In this document: positions 1 to 13,147 of the stretch, one piece after another
How positions within the stretch are numbered: the first letter of the stretch is position 1
How the letters are laid out: every line of letters starts with the position of its first letter
Origin: Latrodectus hesperus
Taxonomy: Eukaryota; Arthropoda; Arachnida; Araneae; Theridiidae
Length of the DNA: 64,000 nt
Direction of reading: 5' to 3'
Assembly: GCA_037975125.1 (NCBI GenBank)
Contig: CM075857.1
Span: forward strand, 91,620,509-91,684,508
Position numbers and translations under genes: made by a program
The notes under the pieces: model-generated
Seen by the model: only the letters and a program-made list of their open reading frames with translations
Told to the model about the DNA's origin: nothing
Database searches by the model: none

Positions 1-19
1 TAGAACTGATGCAAATAAT

Positions 20-109
<90 letters not shown>
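20..109. repeat. (TA)n microsatellite
   Basis: Nearly uninterrupted AT dinucleotide array with one G interruption near position 37. It ends directly at the left terminus of the inverted-repeat element that starts at 113. Confidence 0.95.
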
Positions 110-943
<834 letters not shown>

Positions 944-1022
944 CTACTAATACAGAATACAATGTAGACTGCAGAAATTAAGTTATATTATTTCATCCCC
1001 TAATAATAACGAACGCATTTTA

Positions 1023-2434
1023 CACAGTCCAATCACATTAATGTAACCATCACTTATTTTCGATGTCGACGTTAAATAAGTAATCACAGAAGGTAAGTTA
1101 TTGTTATTGCACCGCCATTCTTTCCTGTACCTAACAATCACTATGTTCTATTTGTTAAATAGAAGCAGCCGGGTAGAGTCTTCATGATTTTGAAGCGGGA
1201 ATCAAACAGAAGACCAACAATACTTGGCTTGCCACCCCCAGAGATATTTTGAAGGCAGTTTGCTGCAGATTGATGTTGAATGTGGATAAAGTATGTGAGA
1301 AACAATGCAATCGTTTGCGTATTGCAGAAACGGAGTGATTTATTCTATGTCTAAAACTGCATGATCGTGGGTTTCAGACCAAGGGTGGAATTATTGCCAA
1401 AACGGCTAAGTTTGTGAACTATTCGCTTGCCACCGTGGTAAAAGAATATCGTGCATGGTTAAATGGGACTGTTCAAAATTTGTTAAGTGGCAACTGTGGT
1501 TCAGCACAGGCCATTAATGGCAGAAATGAATGACGGCTACGAAATTGCAGTACGTCGAACAGATATGTTATCGTTGAGCAACATACAGTCCAGATGAACC
1601 AAGGGGCTGCCAACAGTGTCTCCTAAATTACTTTTCAGCGAACGTTGTTGCGTCTGGGCCTCCGAAGCAGACGTTTGATTCATACACCAATACTCACTGC
1701 TGTTCATAGCGAACGAAAGCTGGAATTTGCACGCAAATACCGCTACTGGACATCCACTGAGTAGCAACAAGTAGCTTTTACCAATGAATCCTGTTTTATG
1801 CTCCAACGGACAGAATGACGTTGGTTCGAAATATCTGAAAGCAAACACCTTGCAACCATTGCTGGAATGGTTCAGGCTGGAGGCGGGGTCTTTACGGTCT
1901 GGGGAATAGCGTATATGACGTGAAAAACCTCTAAAAGCAAACCCCCAGGTCTAGGGAATGTTTACCTGGTATTCTCTGAATTCGAGCATCATTGTGAAAG
2001 GCATGATGGCTCAATATACAAGTACTCATATGTCCTTGTGGGCTATGTCCATCCCCATTTGCGCATTGTTTTTCCTCGGGATGATGGCATCTACCAGCAG
2101 GACAATGTGATGTATTGTAAAGCTGTACATACGTGCTTGGTTCGGAAATCACAAGAATGAATTTATTGTTCTCCCCTGGCCAACAAATCCACCTGACTTA
2201 AACCCAATCAAGTATCTGAGGGACAATCTCGATTGGGTTGTTCGCGGCATGAATCCTCAGCCGTCTGATCTTGCGCAACCAGCCCGGCCCTGGAGTAGAC
2301 TTGGCTCAGCATCCTAGTGAACATTTTGAAGAACCTAATTGACTCCCTTCCAGTACGTCTCGCTGCAGTCCGCTCTGAGAAAGATGGTTGTTCTGGCTTT
2401 TTACACGTGGTTACAGTAATGTGACTGAACTGAT
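1023..2434 (+). mobile_element. Tc1-like DNA transposon, full length but inactivated
   Basis: The termini are imperfect inverted repeats: 1025-1048 and 2409-2432 match at about 20 of 24 positions, both starting CAGT. TA dinucleotides at 1021-1022 and 2435-2436 would be the target duplication, and the 1.4 kb length is typical of Tc1. The plus strand encodes a transposase broken by stops and frameshifts. Recognisable Tc1 blocks include FTNESCF near 1780 (family consensus FTDESRF), QQDN near 2098-2110, and LPWPTNPPDLNPIKYL near 2170-2215 (consensus DLNPIENL). The C-terminal SLPVRLAAVRS block lies near 2345-2375. The first catalytic Asp reads as Asn and the last Glu as Lys, so it is dead even ignoring the frameshifts. 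Confidence 0.85.
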
Positions 2435-4057
2435 TATTTTACTATGATAATATTTTTAACATTTGCAGATAATTGATTATGAGGGGAAAATGCGCTTTAT
2501 TAGGGGCTCATACTGCAATTTCGCGAGTGAATTTCAAAGCGAAGGTAAGAACACAAAACGGGAATTTATGCTTTTTAACATTCCGTTTATTTATTTAACA
2601 TTTCATTGTAGTCATTTTTTCATGCACATTTCATTTTTTGCTTTGATTTTTGAAGATGTTTCGGGTTTGTCTTTCTATGCTTATAGAACTGAAAGCGTAT
2701 CTTTTAGTTATGTTTACAGATCTTTTATTTGTTCAATAGATTGTGTTTAAAAATAAATTTAATTTTATATTTTATAAATTGTGGTGAATATGGTATACAT
2801 AACACAATTACAAGTTCTATAATATTACAATATTTTAAGTTGCCATTAAGTATTTTATCTTTTTTTTTCAAGCAAATGTAAAATATAAGCTAAATAAATA
2901 ATAGTGTTTTAAATTGAATTGCATTCTCTAATATTTTAAAAAATAGTATTCTTTTATCTGATTTCATTTTAGAAATGTTTATTTCCCTTCAATTCAATTA
3001 TTATTCATAATATAATTTCCCTTCAATATTGTTTTAGTCTTTTTTTTATTCATGTTGTCGTCAGAATATTTCAGTAACTTGGTAGATTTTCAAGAATTTA
3101 TCATGAATTCAGATTCCAAAAATTTTAATTTAAAAAAAAATGTCTTCCAGCAATCTGGTTCAGCGAAATTGTATTTTAAATTAAAAAACGATGCAGTTTG
3201 AGTTATTCCTGATTTACATTATGTGCTTGAATTTATTATTAGTTTATCTTTATTTAAGTTTATTCTAGTTTATGTTAATTATTAGTTTAATCTATGTTTT
3301 TCACGTATTTTACATTTTCTTCATTACTTTAACACCGTATTCTCTTGAAATTTTAATCTATAAAGCACTTGATTATAAAATTAATTTAATTTCTTTTACT
3401 AACAGAAAAATTCTTATTATTAGAAAATTTTGAATTAGCAACCTTCTGAGATGATAATTCATTTCAATAAGCTTCAAATTCATTCCCAATTTTGTAAAAA
3501 TATATCGTTTTATAAGACAATTTAGATTACAAAGTTAAATTAATGTTTTCAAACATACAAATGAAAACCTGTTAAAAGTCAAAATCAGAGTTATAATCAA
3601 CATCGAAAAAATTATTACAACAATCTAGTAAAACATTCTTTAACTGATATCAATAGCAAAGTTAATAATAAATGATGAAAGTTAAAATCATGTTAATATT
3701 TTTCTTCAGAATGCTGTTGTATAATTTTATCTGAAAATTTTTAAAGGAAGAAAAAAAGATTTTTCCTCAGATGTCAAATAAATAAGTAAATAGAAATAAA
3801 ATATCCTAAAAACCAAAAATGATTCAGGTTCTATAAAATGCTGAAGATGAGTCACACAAAAATTTTAATGATAATATTTTATCTTGTAAATATGTAAAGG
3901 GATAAAAATATCCTGAGATTTGTATCCTTATCGTCAATCAATGTAATTAAAGTTTGTGATATACTTTCAATCCTTGTTTACAGACCAAATTTAATTACAT
4001 TCTTTCGAAATATCCGAGTATATAAAATCATAATTTTATGTATTTCCCCTTTAAAAA
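2435..4057. other. AT-rich DNA with no recognisable gene
   Basis: The only sizeable open frame (2463-2750, plus) encodes a hydrophobic Phe-rich sequence with no family resemblance and no splice context. I read it as chance. If the minus-strand exon at 5238-5703 is real, this stretch belongs to its first intron or to later unseen parts of that gene. Confidence 0.6.
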
Positions 4058-4214
4058 GCCGAGCTAGTAGCCGAATGGTAGCGCTCTTGTCTTTGGTTCA
4101 AAGGCTCATGGATTCGAATCTTACTTTGGCTTGGATGTTTGTTGTAATTCGGAATCCATATTAAGCCCCAGGTCCCAGTCTAAGTGTGCAAAAAATGGCC
4201 ATTGTGTGACAAAC
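4058..4214 (+). mobile_element. tRNA-derived SINE, family A
   Basis: The head resembles a tRNA gene: an A-box-like stretch (TAGTAGCCGAATGG) followed by a B-box-like GATTCGAATC about 45 bp later. It continues into a non-tRNA body containing GGATGTTTG, GGAATCC and GGTCCCAGTCTAA. The same head and body recur at 44585-44750 (plus), 53721-53889 (minus) and, decayed, at 14838-14946 (minus). That recurrence rules out a simple tRNA gene. Confidence 0.8.
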
Positions 4215-5237
4215 CTAATTCCATTTTTCTGTATATTATTTATTATCATAATTAATCATATTAATGATATTTCACATTAATTAAGCAAAGTTCAGAGTTT
4301 GAATTTTAAAATAATCATCACATATTCTTTAACTAAAATGAAATACATATGGACTCAATAATAGTCACTTGAATCTTCTGGCGTTAAGAAATATCCATCA
4401 TTATGTCTTATATTAGCTGAAATGGATATTTTTAAAACACCAAGAAATTCATTGAATATTGGGATTCTAGATTCGTTCTAATTAGGTACTTACAACAACT
4501 GACTATAAATGGTCAAAATAAAAAGAAATTAGTTTGAGGTACACAATCCTAATCAATAGATTTAATATTTTATTAAATTTATGTTTTGTAATATTTAGTT
4601 TATATTACAACCCATGTATTTCTCCACCTTTAAAACTGCTACATATTACGATAAAAATGCTAATGTGTATTATGCTTGAGATGAAATATTATTTTATATT
4701 ATGAAAAATGCTTATACAATTTCTTCATAAGATATTGGTTATCATTTCTTTCACAAGAAAGAAATTATTTTTTTCATAAATAGAAATAAATAACCAAATT
4801 ACCATCTGCGAAATTTTTCAGGTTGCAAGTAAATATTTATTGAATTACTCATTTTTTAAAATTTTTAACCAGGATAAATGGGAACAGCCAAAGCAATCTT
4901 TTTCCATTTGGAAATCTAATTTCATTTGGATTCTACAAGTCATAAGACATTAACTTGTTGAATCCAAATAGAATGAAGAAAGTTATGGACATATGAATGT
5001 AAAAATTGTAATTGCAGTTTTCTATAATGATCAGAATCTATTGATAATGTGAAATTATGCATTTTTAAAGTTAATACTACAACAAAAAATAATCTAATTT
5101 GGATTTCATCCTATGGTCCGTAATATATTTAATGTTAAGAGATATTAAGTATCTTATTTTACGATGTTCATAAGATGACTTGTTGAACATTGACTTTTTG
5201 ATAAAAAAAAATGGAAGTATATAAATAAATAACTTAC
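4215..5237 (-). other. Inferred intron 1 of the gene starting at 5703
   Basis: AT-rich, without recognisable coding sequence. It begins at the GT donor just below 5238 on the minus strand. No acceptor leading into a convincing second exon was found down to position 1, so the intron probably leaves the window. Confidence 0.45.
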
Positions 5238-5703
5238 CTTCCATTGATGTTAGTGCTAAGAGGGGGTCTACAAAAGCTCCAGCTCTAGGTCTGTGTCCAT
5301 TAATATTAGACGAACAGCTCAACGATGGACTACTACTGTGCGATGGATTTCTGAAAGCCTGTCCGAGTCGTTCCATCCTTTCTGAAGTCTCGCCTGAAAC
5401 TTGTTGAGAGTTATCTGGATTTGGACTAGCCATTACTGGTGATGTGGACAATATTGGTCTGACCAAATCTGGCTTTGTTGCTTGTGCTGGTCCCGACCAA
5501 AGATGTGGCAGCCAAGGAACTGGCCAGAACGGTGGAATATCTCTGTTCATGGAACCCATCAGGAATGGGGAGATAGTGGGGGCTGGCCAGAAACCTGCTT
5601 CGAAAAGTGGCAGATAGCGAGAAGGCCCATCCTGAGACATCATGTGATTGCAAAAATTGGGATTGTTTTCCTGTTTGTCAGGAGAAGTATCCATAGCAGG
5701 CAT
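5238..5703 (-). CDS. First coding exon of an unrecognised Pro/Ser-rich protein (partial gene)
   Basis: The frame runs from ATG at 5703 to a strong donor (GAAG|GTAAGTT) at 5238, giving 155 codons plus one base. Its GC content and codon use stand well above the surrounding DNA, which supports real coding. The product starts MPAMDTSPDK and has a hydrophobic Trp/Pro-rich stretch at about residues 31-75 (FWPAPTISPF, FWPVPWLPHLW). A Ser/Pro-rich low-complexity segment follows to about residue 135, and the exon ends LLALTSMEG. There is no signal peptide, zinc finger or homeodomain in this exon. The look is that of the disordered N-terminus of a metazoan transcription factor, with the DNA-binding domain encoded further left; that is inference. 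Translation could also start at Met4. The remaining exons are outside the window or unrecognised. Confidence 0.65.
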
Positions 5704-6224
5704 TTATTACCAATGACTTTTGATTCTTCTACTTCAATAACATAGACTAATAACGGTACTGAAAAATGTTCAATTTTTCTTTTCTATTTTATATAAACAG
5801 TAAGCAATATCGAAACTTGCAAGTTAACTTTCTTAAGAAAGTTAGCACTTGATTGTTATTAAATGTTTGAAACTTCCACCTAAATTACTGACTTTGAGTA
5901 GGATATTATTTTTAAAATAAATAGAGAAAAAAACTAAATACTTCTTCAATATTTTAGATTTCTCTCAAATAGTTTTATAATATACTTCTTTATTACTCAA
6001 TATACTAAAGGATTATTTCTTCAGATTTAATAAAGAATTACACTTAAAATGACACTCTTTTTCTATAAAAACAAAATTTCCGTAATTTTTTCTTTATTTG
6101 GTACTAAATAAAATGTCGAATGTGGAGAAAACGAAACGTTATAAAAACAATCTAATCTCGATAAATACTTGATAAGTCTATTAAATAAATAAACTGTTAT
6201 ATATATCACTACCAAATCAAAATC

Positions 6225-6620
6225 GTAGCACACAGCATGTGTTACAACCTAATAAACAAGCCAACTCTTGATTTGCTAGGTGTACGCGAGATAGCTACAA
6301 AAAGTCGCGACGGCTAATGATTCCCCAGACCCCTGGCCTCTTGTTTAATGAGTTGTCACCATTTGTTTGGTCACATGGATCAAACAACTAAAATCATGCT
6401 GAGTTACTGAGGACTGCATTGTCGGTTGGTGGGTGGGGAAGGAGAATCAGAGAGAGTTCGCCCCCTCCATATATTATTCATAACCTCGCTTATTATTGCG
6501 CCACTATACGATGCGTGACCTACGGTAGAGAGAAAAAGGGGAAAAAAAAGTTTGCATTTGACATTGTAGGGAATTTCAGGGATTTTTTTGGCACTGCTAT
6601 TCAAACGATCTTTTTTTCGC
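6225..6620 (-). promoter_or_regulatory. GC-richer island, candidate promoter/5'UTR region of the 5703 gene
   Basis: This patch is much less AT-rich than its flanks and contains CpG-bearing words (GTCGCGACGG, GATGCGTGACC, GCGCCAC) and a run of CCCCCTCC. It lies 0.5-0.9 kb upstream of the first coding exon on the minus strand. Open frames across it on both strands show no family resemblance. A transcription start with an untranslated exon is the simplest reading, unproven. Confidence 0.4.
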
Positions 6621-6711
6621 TAGGAATCACTAAAACGGTAGAAAGAATTTGTGTAAATTGTTAGGAAAAATATTCCTTTTTGTTTATAAAATATTTTTAC
6701 AAGTTAAGCTG

Positions 6712-6755
6712 ACAATAGTCTCTCTTTTACGGATTACAATAGTCTCTCTTTTACG
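6712..6755. repeat. 20-bp direct repeat in tandem
   Basis: ACAATAGTCTCTCTTTTACG occurs twice exactly (6712-6731 and 6736-6755) with a 4-bp spacer. The CT-rich core is unusual for this AT-rich context. Function unknown. Confidence 0.85.
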
Positions 6756-7006
6756 AACTAAGAAATTCCAATTATCTAATTAAATAGAATGGAGCATAAA
6801 AGAAATGATTATAATGATCCTGAATTTTAAAATTTGATAAAAAGAAACATTTTGATTTTATATCCTAAATCAGTCTTTAAATTAAAAAAATATGAATGCA
6901 TTATAATGTTGTGTATTGTGTGAGAGTATAACTATTTAAAATGATAACAACACGATTTTAAGCATTAACTTTATAAATTTTACTGATATTTTAAATCTAA
7001 TTTCAT

Positions 7007-7123
<117 letters not shown>

Positions 7124-7690
7124 ATATCACTGCAAAGAAGGTAGTGAAAAATATTTTAAAATGAAAATAAATAAAAACTTTTCTTGTTGCGTATAAATTA
7201 TGTAAAAAAAATATTCCTATCTTAATTCAAAGATTTGTATTATTTTTAGGAATTAAGAGTATGAATTTAAAAGTTTCAGAAAGTTGGCGGAAAATATAAA
7301 TCACTCAAAAAAATTGTATTTGGAAACAATATTTTTAACAACAAATTCATAAATTAAAACAAATTATATTTTTTGATAACTTTAAAGTTTAGAAAAATGC
7401 ATTGTATAAAAAGGTAATCATATAACATTCTTCATGTGTATTCAATAGTTAATTACAAAGTTAAATATACTTTATTATTTTCAGTCGAGATAATACTTAT
7501 TTTGTGGATATATTTTGTAATTCCCTATAAAATGTTGACTTACTATAGTACATACTATAATTGAGAAAAAAATGATTCTTGAATGTAAATAATTAAGAAA
7601 ATGGATACATCATTCGAAATATTTGAAAAGAAAAAGAGGATTTACTGATTTATATAATACTAGTAACAGAATAAGTTTGCATTGACAAAA

Positions 7691-7759
7691 ATAACTTACT
7701 TATCTAATTTAGAAACAATTTCTATCTAACATGATTCCTAAATTAGATAAGTAATTTAT
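7691..7759. repeat. Short inverted repeat (23-bp arms)
   Basis: Arms 7691-7713 and 7737-7759 are reverse complements with two mismatches around a 23-nt loop. It is one of several isolated foldbacks in the left half of the window. Confidence 0.75.
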
Positions 7760-8194
7760 GTTGCATAATTGAAAGGAGTATAGTTCTACTACAGTTAATA
7801 GGAGTTTTATAAAAGTCCTTTCAAATTTTAAAAAGCTTAAAATGATGTCTAAGGCAAGCTGTAGTTCAGCTGTTTATATCTAAAATTCTAACAAAGAGTA
7901 AACTTCATAAAAAGTTCACTCGTGTAAAAATAAAATGATAAGTTCTGGGATTACACACTTCATATGTTTTGAAAACAAACTACATTTGATGGAGAACTTT
8001 TACAAATCATTTAAAAATATTGTGTAAAAAATGTCTTTTTATTATTAATATCTATTTAACAGTTCTCGTATTGTAAAATTCTTTATATAATGTTTTCTTA
8101 AAATTAAATAATTGCATTTTATGATCCTTTTTCGTATTATTAAAAGAAACATTTTGAATAATGTATCATTAAATTTTTATCACTAGAGTTTCTA

Positions 8195-8240
8195 AGTGTG
8201 AGTTTGTCAGTGAGTGAGTGTGAGTAAGTGAGAGTGAGTA
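8195..8240. repeat. Degenerate GTGAGT-type simple repeat
   Basis: Short stretch of repeated GTGAG/GTGAGT words. The DNA from 7760 to 9989 is otherwise AT-rich with no recognisable gene, apart from the foldback at 9022-9087. Confidence 0.7.
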
Positions 8241-9021
8241 ATTGGAGTATTTGTAAAACCAGTATTAATTTTAATTTTAAAATAATTAAATTTTTCATTA
8301 TATTTTGTAAGCACGATTAATAACAACATCATAAATACAATATAAAAAAAGAGCTTTTACGAAATTTATAACAACAATATAAAAAAAGTGTTTTTGAGAA
8401 ACTCTGTTCTTTATATTTGCTTTTTAGCTTCAACTTTCAACTTGAGGACTAGGAATGAGGTTTTAGATTACTTGTCTTGAAGGATGAATCGATCAATCAT
8501 GACATGAAAATAAAATATGAAAGTGAAAAATCAAATTTGTTAAATGTTTTTATAAGATATTTCCAGCATTTTTTTTTCGAAAATATCTCTAGACATACCC
8601 TTGTTTAAAAATCTATGAAGTGACATGCAGTTTTCGAGAATATTTCATCGTGAAGAATATAATTATAGTCAGAGTACTTGATTATTAAAACGATTTATAA
8701 ACTTATGAGGATTTGTAATAAATTAATTGCAATTGTAAGTATATTTACAAAAATAATTGAACTATCTAAGCAAACTTAATAAGATAATTATAATAATATT
8801 TAAATTCATTTTTTATAACAGTTACTTTTAATTGACAGTTATAGAGTCCCTTTTAACTAATAGTCAATTTTAAATAGTATTTCTTAGATTTGTTATAAAT
8901 ATAGTTATAAAAAATGCTGAACAAAAATAAATAAATTAGTCCTTTGTTTAAGTTGAAAAAAGTGTCCGTTAAAATTATGTTTGCGCTACTTATGAATTTT
9001 TCCTATTATACAATTATCCAA

Positions 9022-9087
9022 AATAAGAATAATTTTAGAGTAATAATAATAGAGTAACATTACTATTACTCTAAAACTATTCTTATT
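9022..9087. repeat. Hairpin-forming inverted repeat (29-bp arms)
   Basis: Arms 9022-9050 and 9059-9087 pair with two mismatches around an 8-nt loop. Being AT-rich, it could be a cruciform or the remnant of a very short foldback transposon. Confidence 0.8.
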
Positions 9088-9989
9088 TAATGTTTATCTA
9101 AAATGTTTATTAAAATTATAAACATTTCAGAGTAATAAAAATGCTGCATTTTGATTCAATGGAAAATGTTTTCATATCAATATATAAATCAACATTAATT
9201 TAAGAATGTTTAAATTACATAAAAATCTTAAGGAAAAATTCAGTAACTTATTATGAAAATACAAAAAAGCATGTTAAAAAAGGTGTAAGATTTTAGTCCA
9301 TTTTGTATAATATACCGACCAATAAATATTTTCAGATTTTAAATTTTCTTAGTGAAAAATATCTTTTATAGCCATCTTATTTGTATTTCCTAAAGAGCGG
9401 ATTAATAAAATCCAATGAAAGAACACAAAAGGAGTGAATTTGTTTTTAATCGAACATAATTTTTTGGTATCTTGATTATTATATGACTTAATGAAACTAT
9501 CATACAATTTTTTAAAAATTTATTTACCCATTGCTGAATATAAAGCTGAAAAAAATATTTTTAAAATTTTGCATATCTTAAAGGAATTAAAAGTGTTTTC
9601 TCCCGATTTATGTAGTAAAATATATTTATACTTTAATATTAAATTTATATAAAACACATATTTTCAGCACTGTATACAACTATTTTCATTCAAAATGACA
9701 TTACATTTTATACAAATATAAGTCATGATCCAATTGTTCGTTGTTCATTTTATATATTTGTTGATAATGATCAATATTATTATTTGATAGATTTATGAGG
9801 TAGTTGAATTAATTTGTTGAAAATCCTGAGTTCTCTACCTGCATTGCTCATGTCCTAAAATCTTATTTTGATTCGTTTATTAGCTTCACTTTTCATATAT
9901 TATACGGTCCCTCAACATTTATACTCACTTTTTCCCTAGGAAAGCAAGTTTAAAATTCCTTTCCCTACAAAAGGGAAAAATATCCTGCG

Positions 9990-10375
9990 ATCACTTAAAA
10001 ATATCTTTTTTTATCAAAGCAGCTACCGACCATTCATTTTATTGGTGTATCTTCAGAATTTCAACCAATCATTTACTTTGGGATGACTTTCTCGACCAAT
10101 GAGATTTTGTCTTGTGAAGCAAAGGGGGAAAGAAGCCTGCAGAAGAGCCATCGACCAAATGGCAAACCTTTTGTGGCATGTGGAATTCTTCCCACAAGTA
10201 GAGGTCACGCAAGATTTGGGGTGGTCACCTTGCGACGCAACGCCGTCCGATTGGGTAATTTCGTAGTTAAGGAAATGGCCAGCGACAAAGTGCAGATTTT
10301 CAGGGAGTGATCTAATAACTTCTCGTGTAATTGTACGTGACTTGAGATTTTGATGCTTTTTGGGCACGTTTATGC
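9990..10375. promoter_or_regulatory. GC-richer noncoding island with repeated CCAAT/ATTGG words
   Basis: This island contains at least five CCAAT-type pentamers in both orientations: ATTGG near 10042, CCAAT near 10065, CCAAT near 10096, and ATTGG near 10252, with another near the left edge. It also has GGTCAC at 10202 and GGTCACC near 10224. Open frames here (for example 10083-10310 plus, 10053-10367 minus) resemble no protein family. A regulatory element of the gene at 5703 is plausible. An unrecognised old repeat is the main alternative. Confidence 0.35.
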
Positions 10376-11042
10376 TGGAGTAAAGTGATCCAGAACATAA
10401 AATAATATTTATGTATAGTTATTATCTGGAAATATTCACGTAAAAGTTAGGAAACTTGTTTCAAGCATGAATCAGATATTTTGCACTATAATAATGTTAT
10501 TATTCCATATAAAAAATAACAAAATTTTTCAAATATAAATAAGAAAGTTGAAAAATTCTCACGTCTATCGAAACTTTATAATAATTTTGTAGAAAAAAAT
10601 TTGAAGAAATTCTAAAAAAGTTTACTGAAGTTTAATTATTTTAAAAACAAAATTTAGTAAATTATAATGTAGGACAAATATGAGAATATTATTTTCTAAA
10701 ATCAAAATTTGACTTATAAAAATTACAAGGTAAGATGTAAATTTTTTTTAAAAAAAAAGACTTAAATTTAAATTAAATTTATCCTCAGTAGCACAAGAAT
10801 ATTAAATAGCATCGCCTCAATATTATTTGATGTTTCAAATACTTGAAACAGTTGGGAACATATAAATATAATATATATAATGTGACACATAATATTACTT
10901 CAAAACCATTTGTATTATAGGTACTGATTTTTTAATTATACTTCTATTATTTAAATAAGAATTCATTACTTGTAAGTAAATTCATAGTGATCAAAGAGTA
11001 GGATACATCTTTGTCCACAAATATTAATAATAATAATAAAAT
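10376..11042. other. AT-rich DNA, nothing recognised
   Basis: No gene, strong repeat or RNA signal is visible. A short TAA-repeat tail directly precedes the SINE at 11043. Confidence 0.6.
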
Positions 11043-11336
11043 GTGCCGACCGATTGGCTGAGTGGTTAGCGTTCCTGACTCCTGAGCTGTTGGTCCTGGG
11101 TTCGGGCATGGATGTTTCTTTCCTTCTCTCTTTCTCTATCCTTTCTTCCGTGATGATGTATGAATGTGGCCCACCCTATAAACGGGTTTATGGTGGTATG
11201 GCGCGGGTAATGCTACTCGCCTCCGTGACTTGGTTCACAGGTGCTCGCTGGGTAACGATAAATGAGTAGCAGTTTCTGGCCTTGTTGTGGCATAGGGTTC
11301 AGTCACCCTTGTGTGCCAGCCATTGGATAAAAAAAT
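11043..11336 (+). mobile_element. tRNA-derived SINE, family B, long copy
   Basis: The tRNA-like head has an A box (TGGCTGAGTGG) and a B-box remnant (GGTCCTGGGTTCGG). A pyrimidine-rich segment follows (CTTTCCTTCTCTCTTTCTCT), then CCCTATAAACGGG and a 3' part ending near TGTGTGCCAGCC. The same head, CT-rich tract and TATAAACGGGT block occur at 52061-52340 (plus) and 21104-21365 (minus). The open frame across it (11054-11269) is incidental. Confidence 0.8.
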
Positions 11337-12211
11337 AAAATATAAAAGTATTCGAACTATAATATTTCAACATACAAAAATAGATATGTGCGTCTTGAGA
11401 TACATATTTAGAAAAACATAGCTCATTAATCTATATTTGATGGAACAGTTGATTTCTCAAAAATTCAAATTAAAAATAATTATCTTTAAAATATCTGTGT
11501 TAAGTTATTAAAATCTATGAATTTACTCTTATACAAAATTTATTTTTAATTCATAAAATGTCAAAATTGAAATTATTATTATTTAAAATTTACGGGTTGA
11601 TTTTGGGATAGAAAAATATTATTGAAAGAACTGGAAAATAATTTTTGTTTACAAGAGTATTATTGTATCAAAATAAGAAAAACCTTGAGTGAGAAGAATG
11701 ATCTTAAAATTCGTACATTTTTCAAAGACTATAAGCCTATATAAAGTCAAAGATTAATTAAATGACGGATTAGCAGCGATCAGATGAACGACCCTTGGAT
11801 ATCGTTATTTGTTTTAATAAATAATTTGTTATCAGAAGAAAAATATTGCTTCAGAACTAGATGTGGCATATATTTTGGGTTGAATTATTTCATTTACTGT
11901 TAAAAAGAGCTTGATAACCTGATGAATGGTGGGGGGGGGGCAGTTATTGTGCTTATGACCGGTTGGTGGTTAGTGGCCCATTATCTCAATCAAAGGTAGA
12001 CAAGTTGATAAGGCTTAGGGATGAAAACGTGCATATTATTTTTAAAGACAGATAGAAGTGGTCTCCATCGTGGTATGGATGTTTAAAAAATTTTTTTTTA
12101 ATGTTTATTTTCTCGGTTTTCTATCAAACTGAGCTGCATTTCCTCAGGAGTATGTAAAAAGCACTGCATACACCTAACGCAGTGCTTTGAATAATGCAAT
12201 TAGTTTTGAAA

Positions 12212-12552
12212 GATGGTTCAATTTTCAAAAAGAGTGGAAAAATGAGTTTTTGTATATAGCAAATTCAACAGAGATATATTTTGCATTATTTGCCGAGTTT
12301 AAAAGTAATATTTTTGCAACAGTGATTTATTATTATTTTACTCTGCATGATATGATTTATACGTAAAATATATTTTTGAAGTATTTTGTACTTTTCTACG
12401 TTTATTTTCTTCTCCACACAGCTCATTACGGTGCAAAGTAAAATGACTAAAATATAGTCTATAAAATGATGGTTAAATTTCAAAAAAGAGTGGAAAAATT
12501 AGTTTTTGTATATAGCAAATTCAACAGAAATACATTTTGCACTATTTGTCAA
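12212..12552 (+). repeat. Pair of about 84-bp direct repeats
   Basis: 12212-12295 and 12468-12552 are about 90% identical in direct orientation, sharing the AGAGTGGAAAAAT and ATAGCAAATTCAACAGA blocks, and are separated by about 170 bp. They could be long terminal direct repeats of a small element or a local duplication. No coding sequence lies between them. Confidence 0.75.
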
Positions 12553-13078
12553 AGTACTTTTTTTATTATTTAACATTAAACATAAGTTTAAAAGATAATA
12601 TATAATGCGGTTACATAAACCAAAAAATGAAATTTTTTCTTGTACTCAAAGTGCAAACAGAGTTGTTGACTTAAAATAAGTAAAGGGCACAAAAGTACAA
12701 TAACTAAAAGTAAGCTTTAAAGACATCACAATGACAGCAGCGTCATATGAAGTTTCTTTCGCATTAGGAGACGGAAACCTTTAACATCGTTATTTCATTA
12801 TTTAATCTTACTGTTAAGGCTTGTTTTCAAATATTTACACTCAAGCTTTGATAACAAAGCATTACAAAAAATTAACTAAAATTCCTGTATTTAGATAAAC
12901 AGTTATAAGAATTATCACAAAACTCTTTCAGGATTTATCCCACCAGTTGTTCTCATTCTTGTACCTTCTTTTTCTTTAATTTGGATGATATCCACAAACA
13001 TATCTGTTTTCTACAATTAAACTTAATTTATAAGTTTAATTATAAAATATGATAAAAATGATAAAAATTTAAACCTTT

Positions 13079-13083
<5 letters not shown>

Positions 13084-13144
<61 letters not shown>
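13084..13144. repeat. (TA)n microsatellite
   Basis: Uninterrupted AT array of about 60 bp. Confidence 0.95.

Positions 13145-13147
<3 letters not shown>

Noticed and set aside
1537..2152. Minus-strand open frames across the Tc1-like element
   Set aside because: They are antisense to the recognisable transposase motifs on the plus strand.
4070..4120. Possible tRNA genes at the A/B-box motifs (also 11060, 19150, 44590, 52075)
   Set aside because: They recur with the same long non-tRNA bodies and lack intact acceptor stems and anticodon arms, so SINE is the better reading.
5426..5745. Alternative frames overlapping the exon at 5238-5703
   Set aside because: They have no splice sites and no composition bias; the 5703-5238 frame has a good start, a strong donor and a better codon bias.
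11054..11269. 71-codon plus-strand frame
   Set aside because: It lies entirely within SINE family B.
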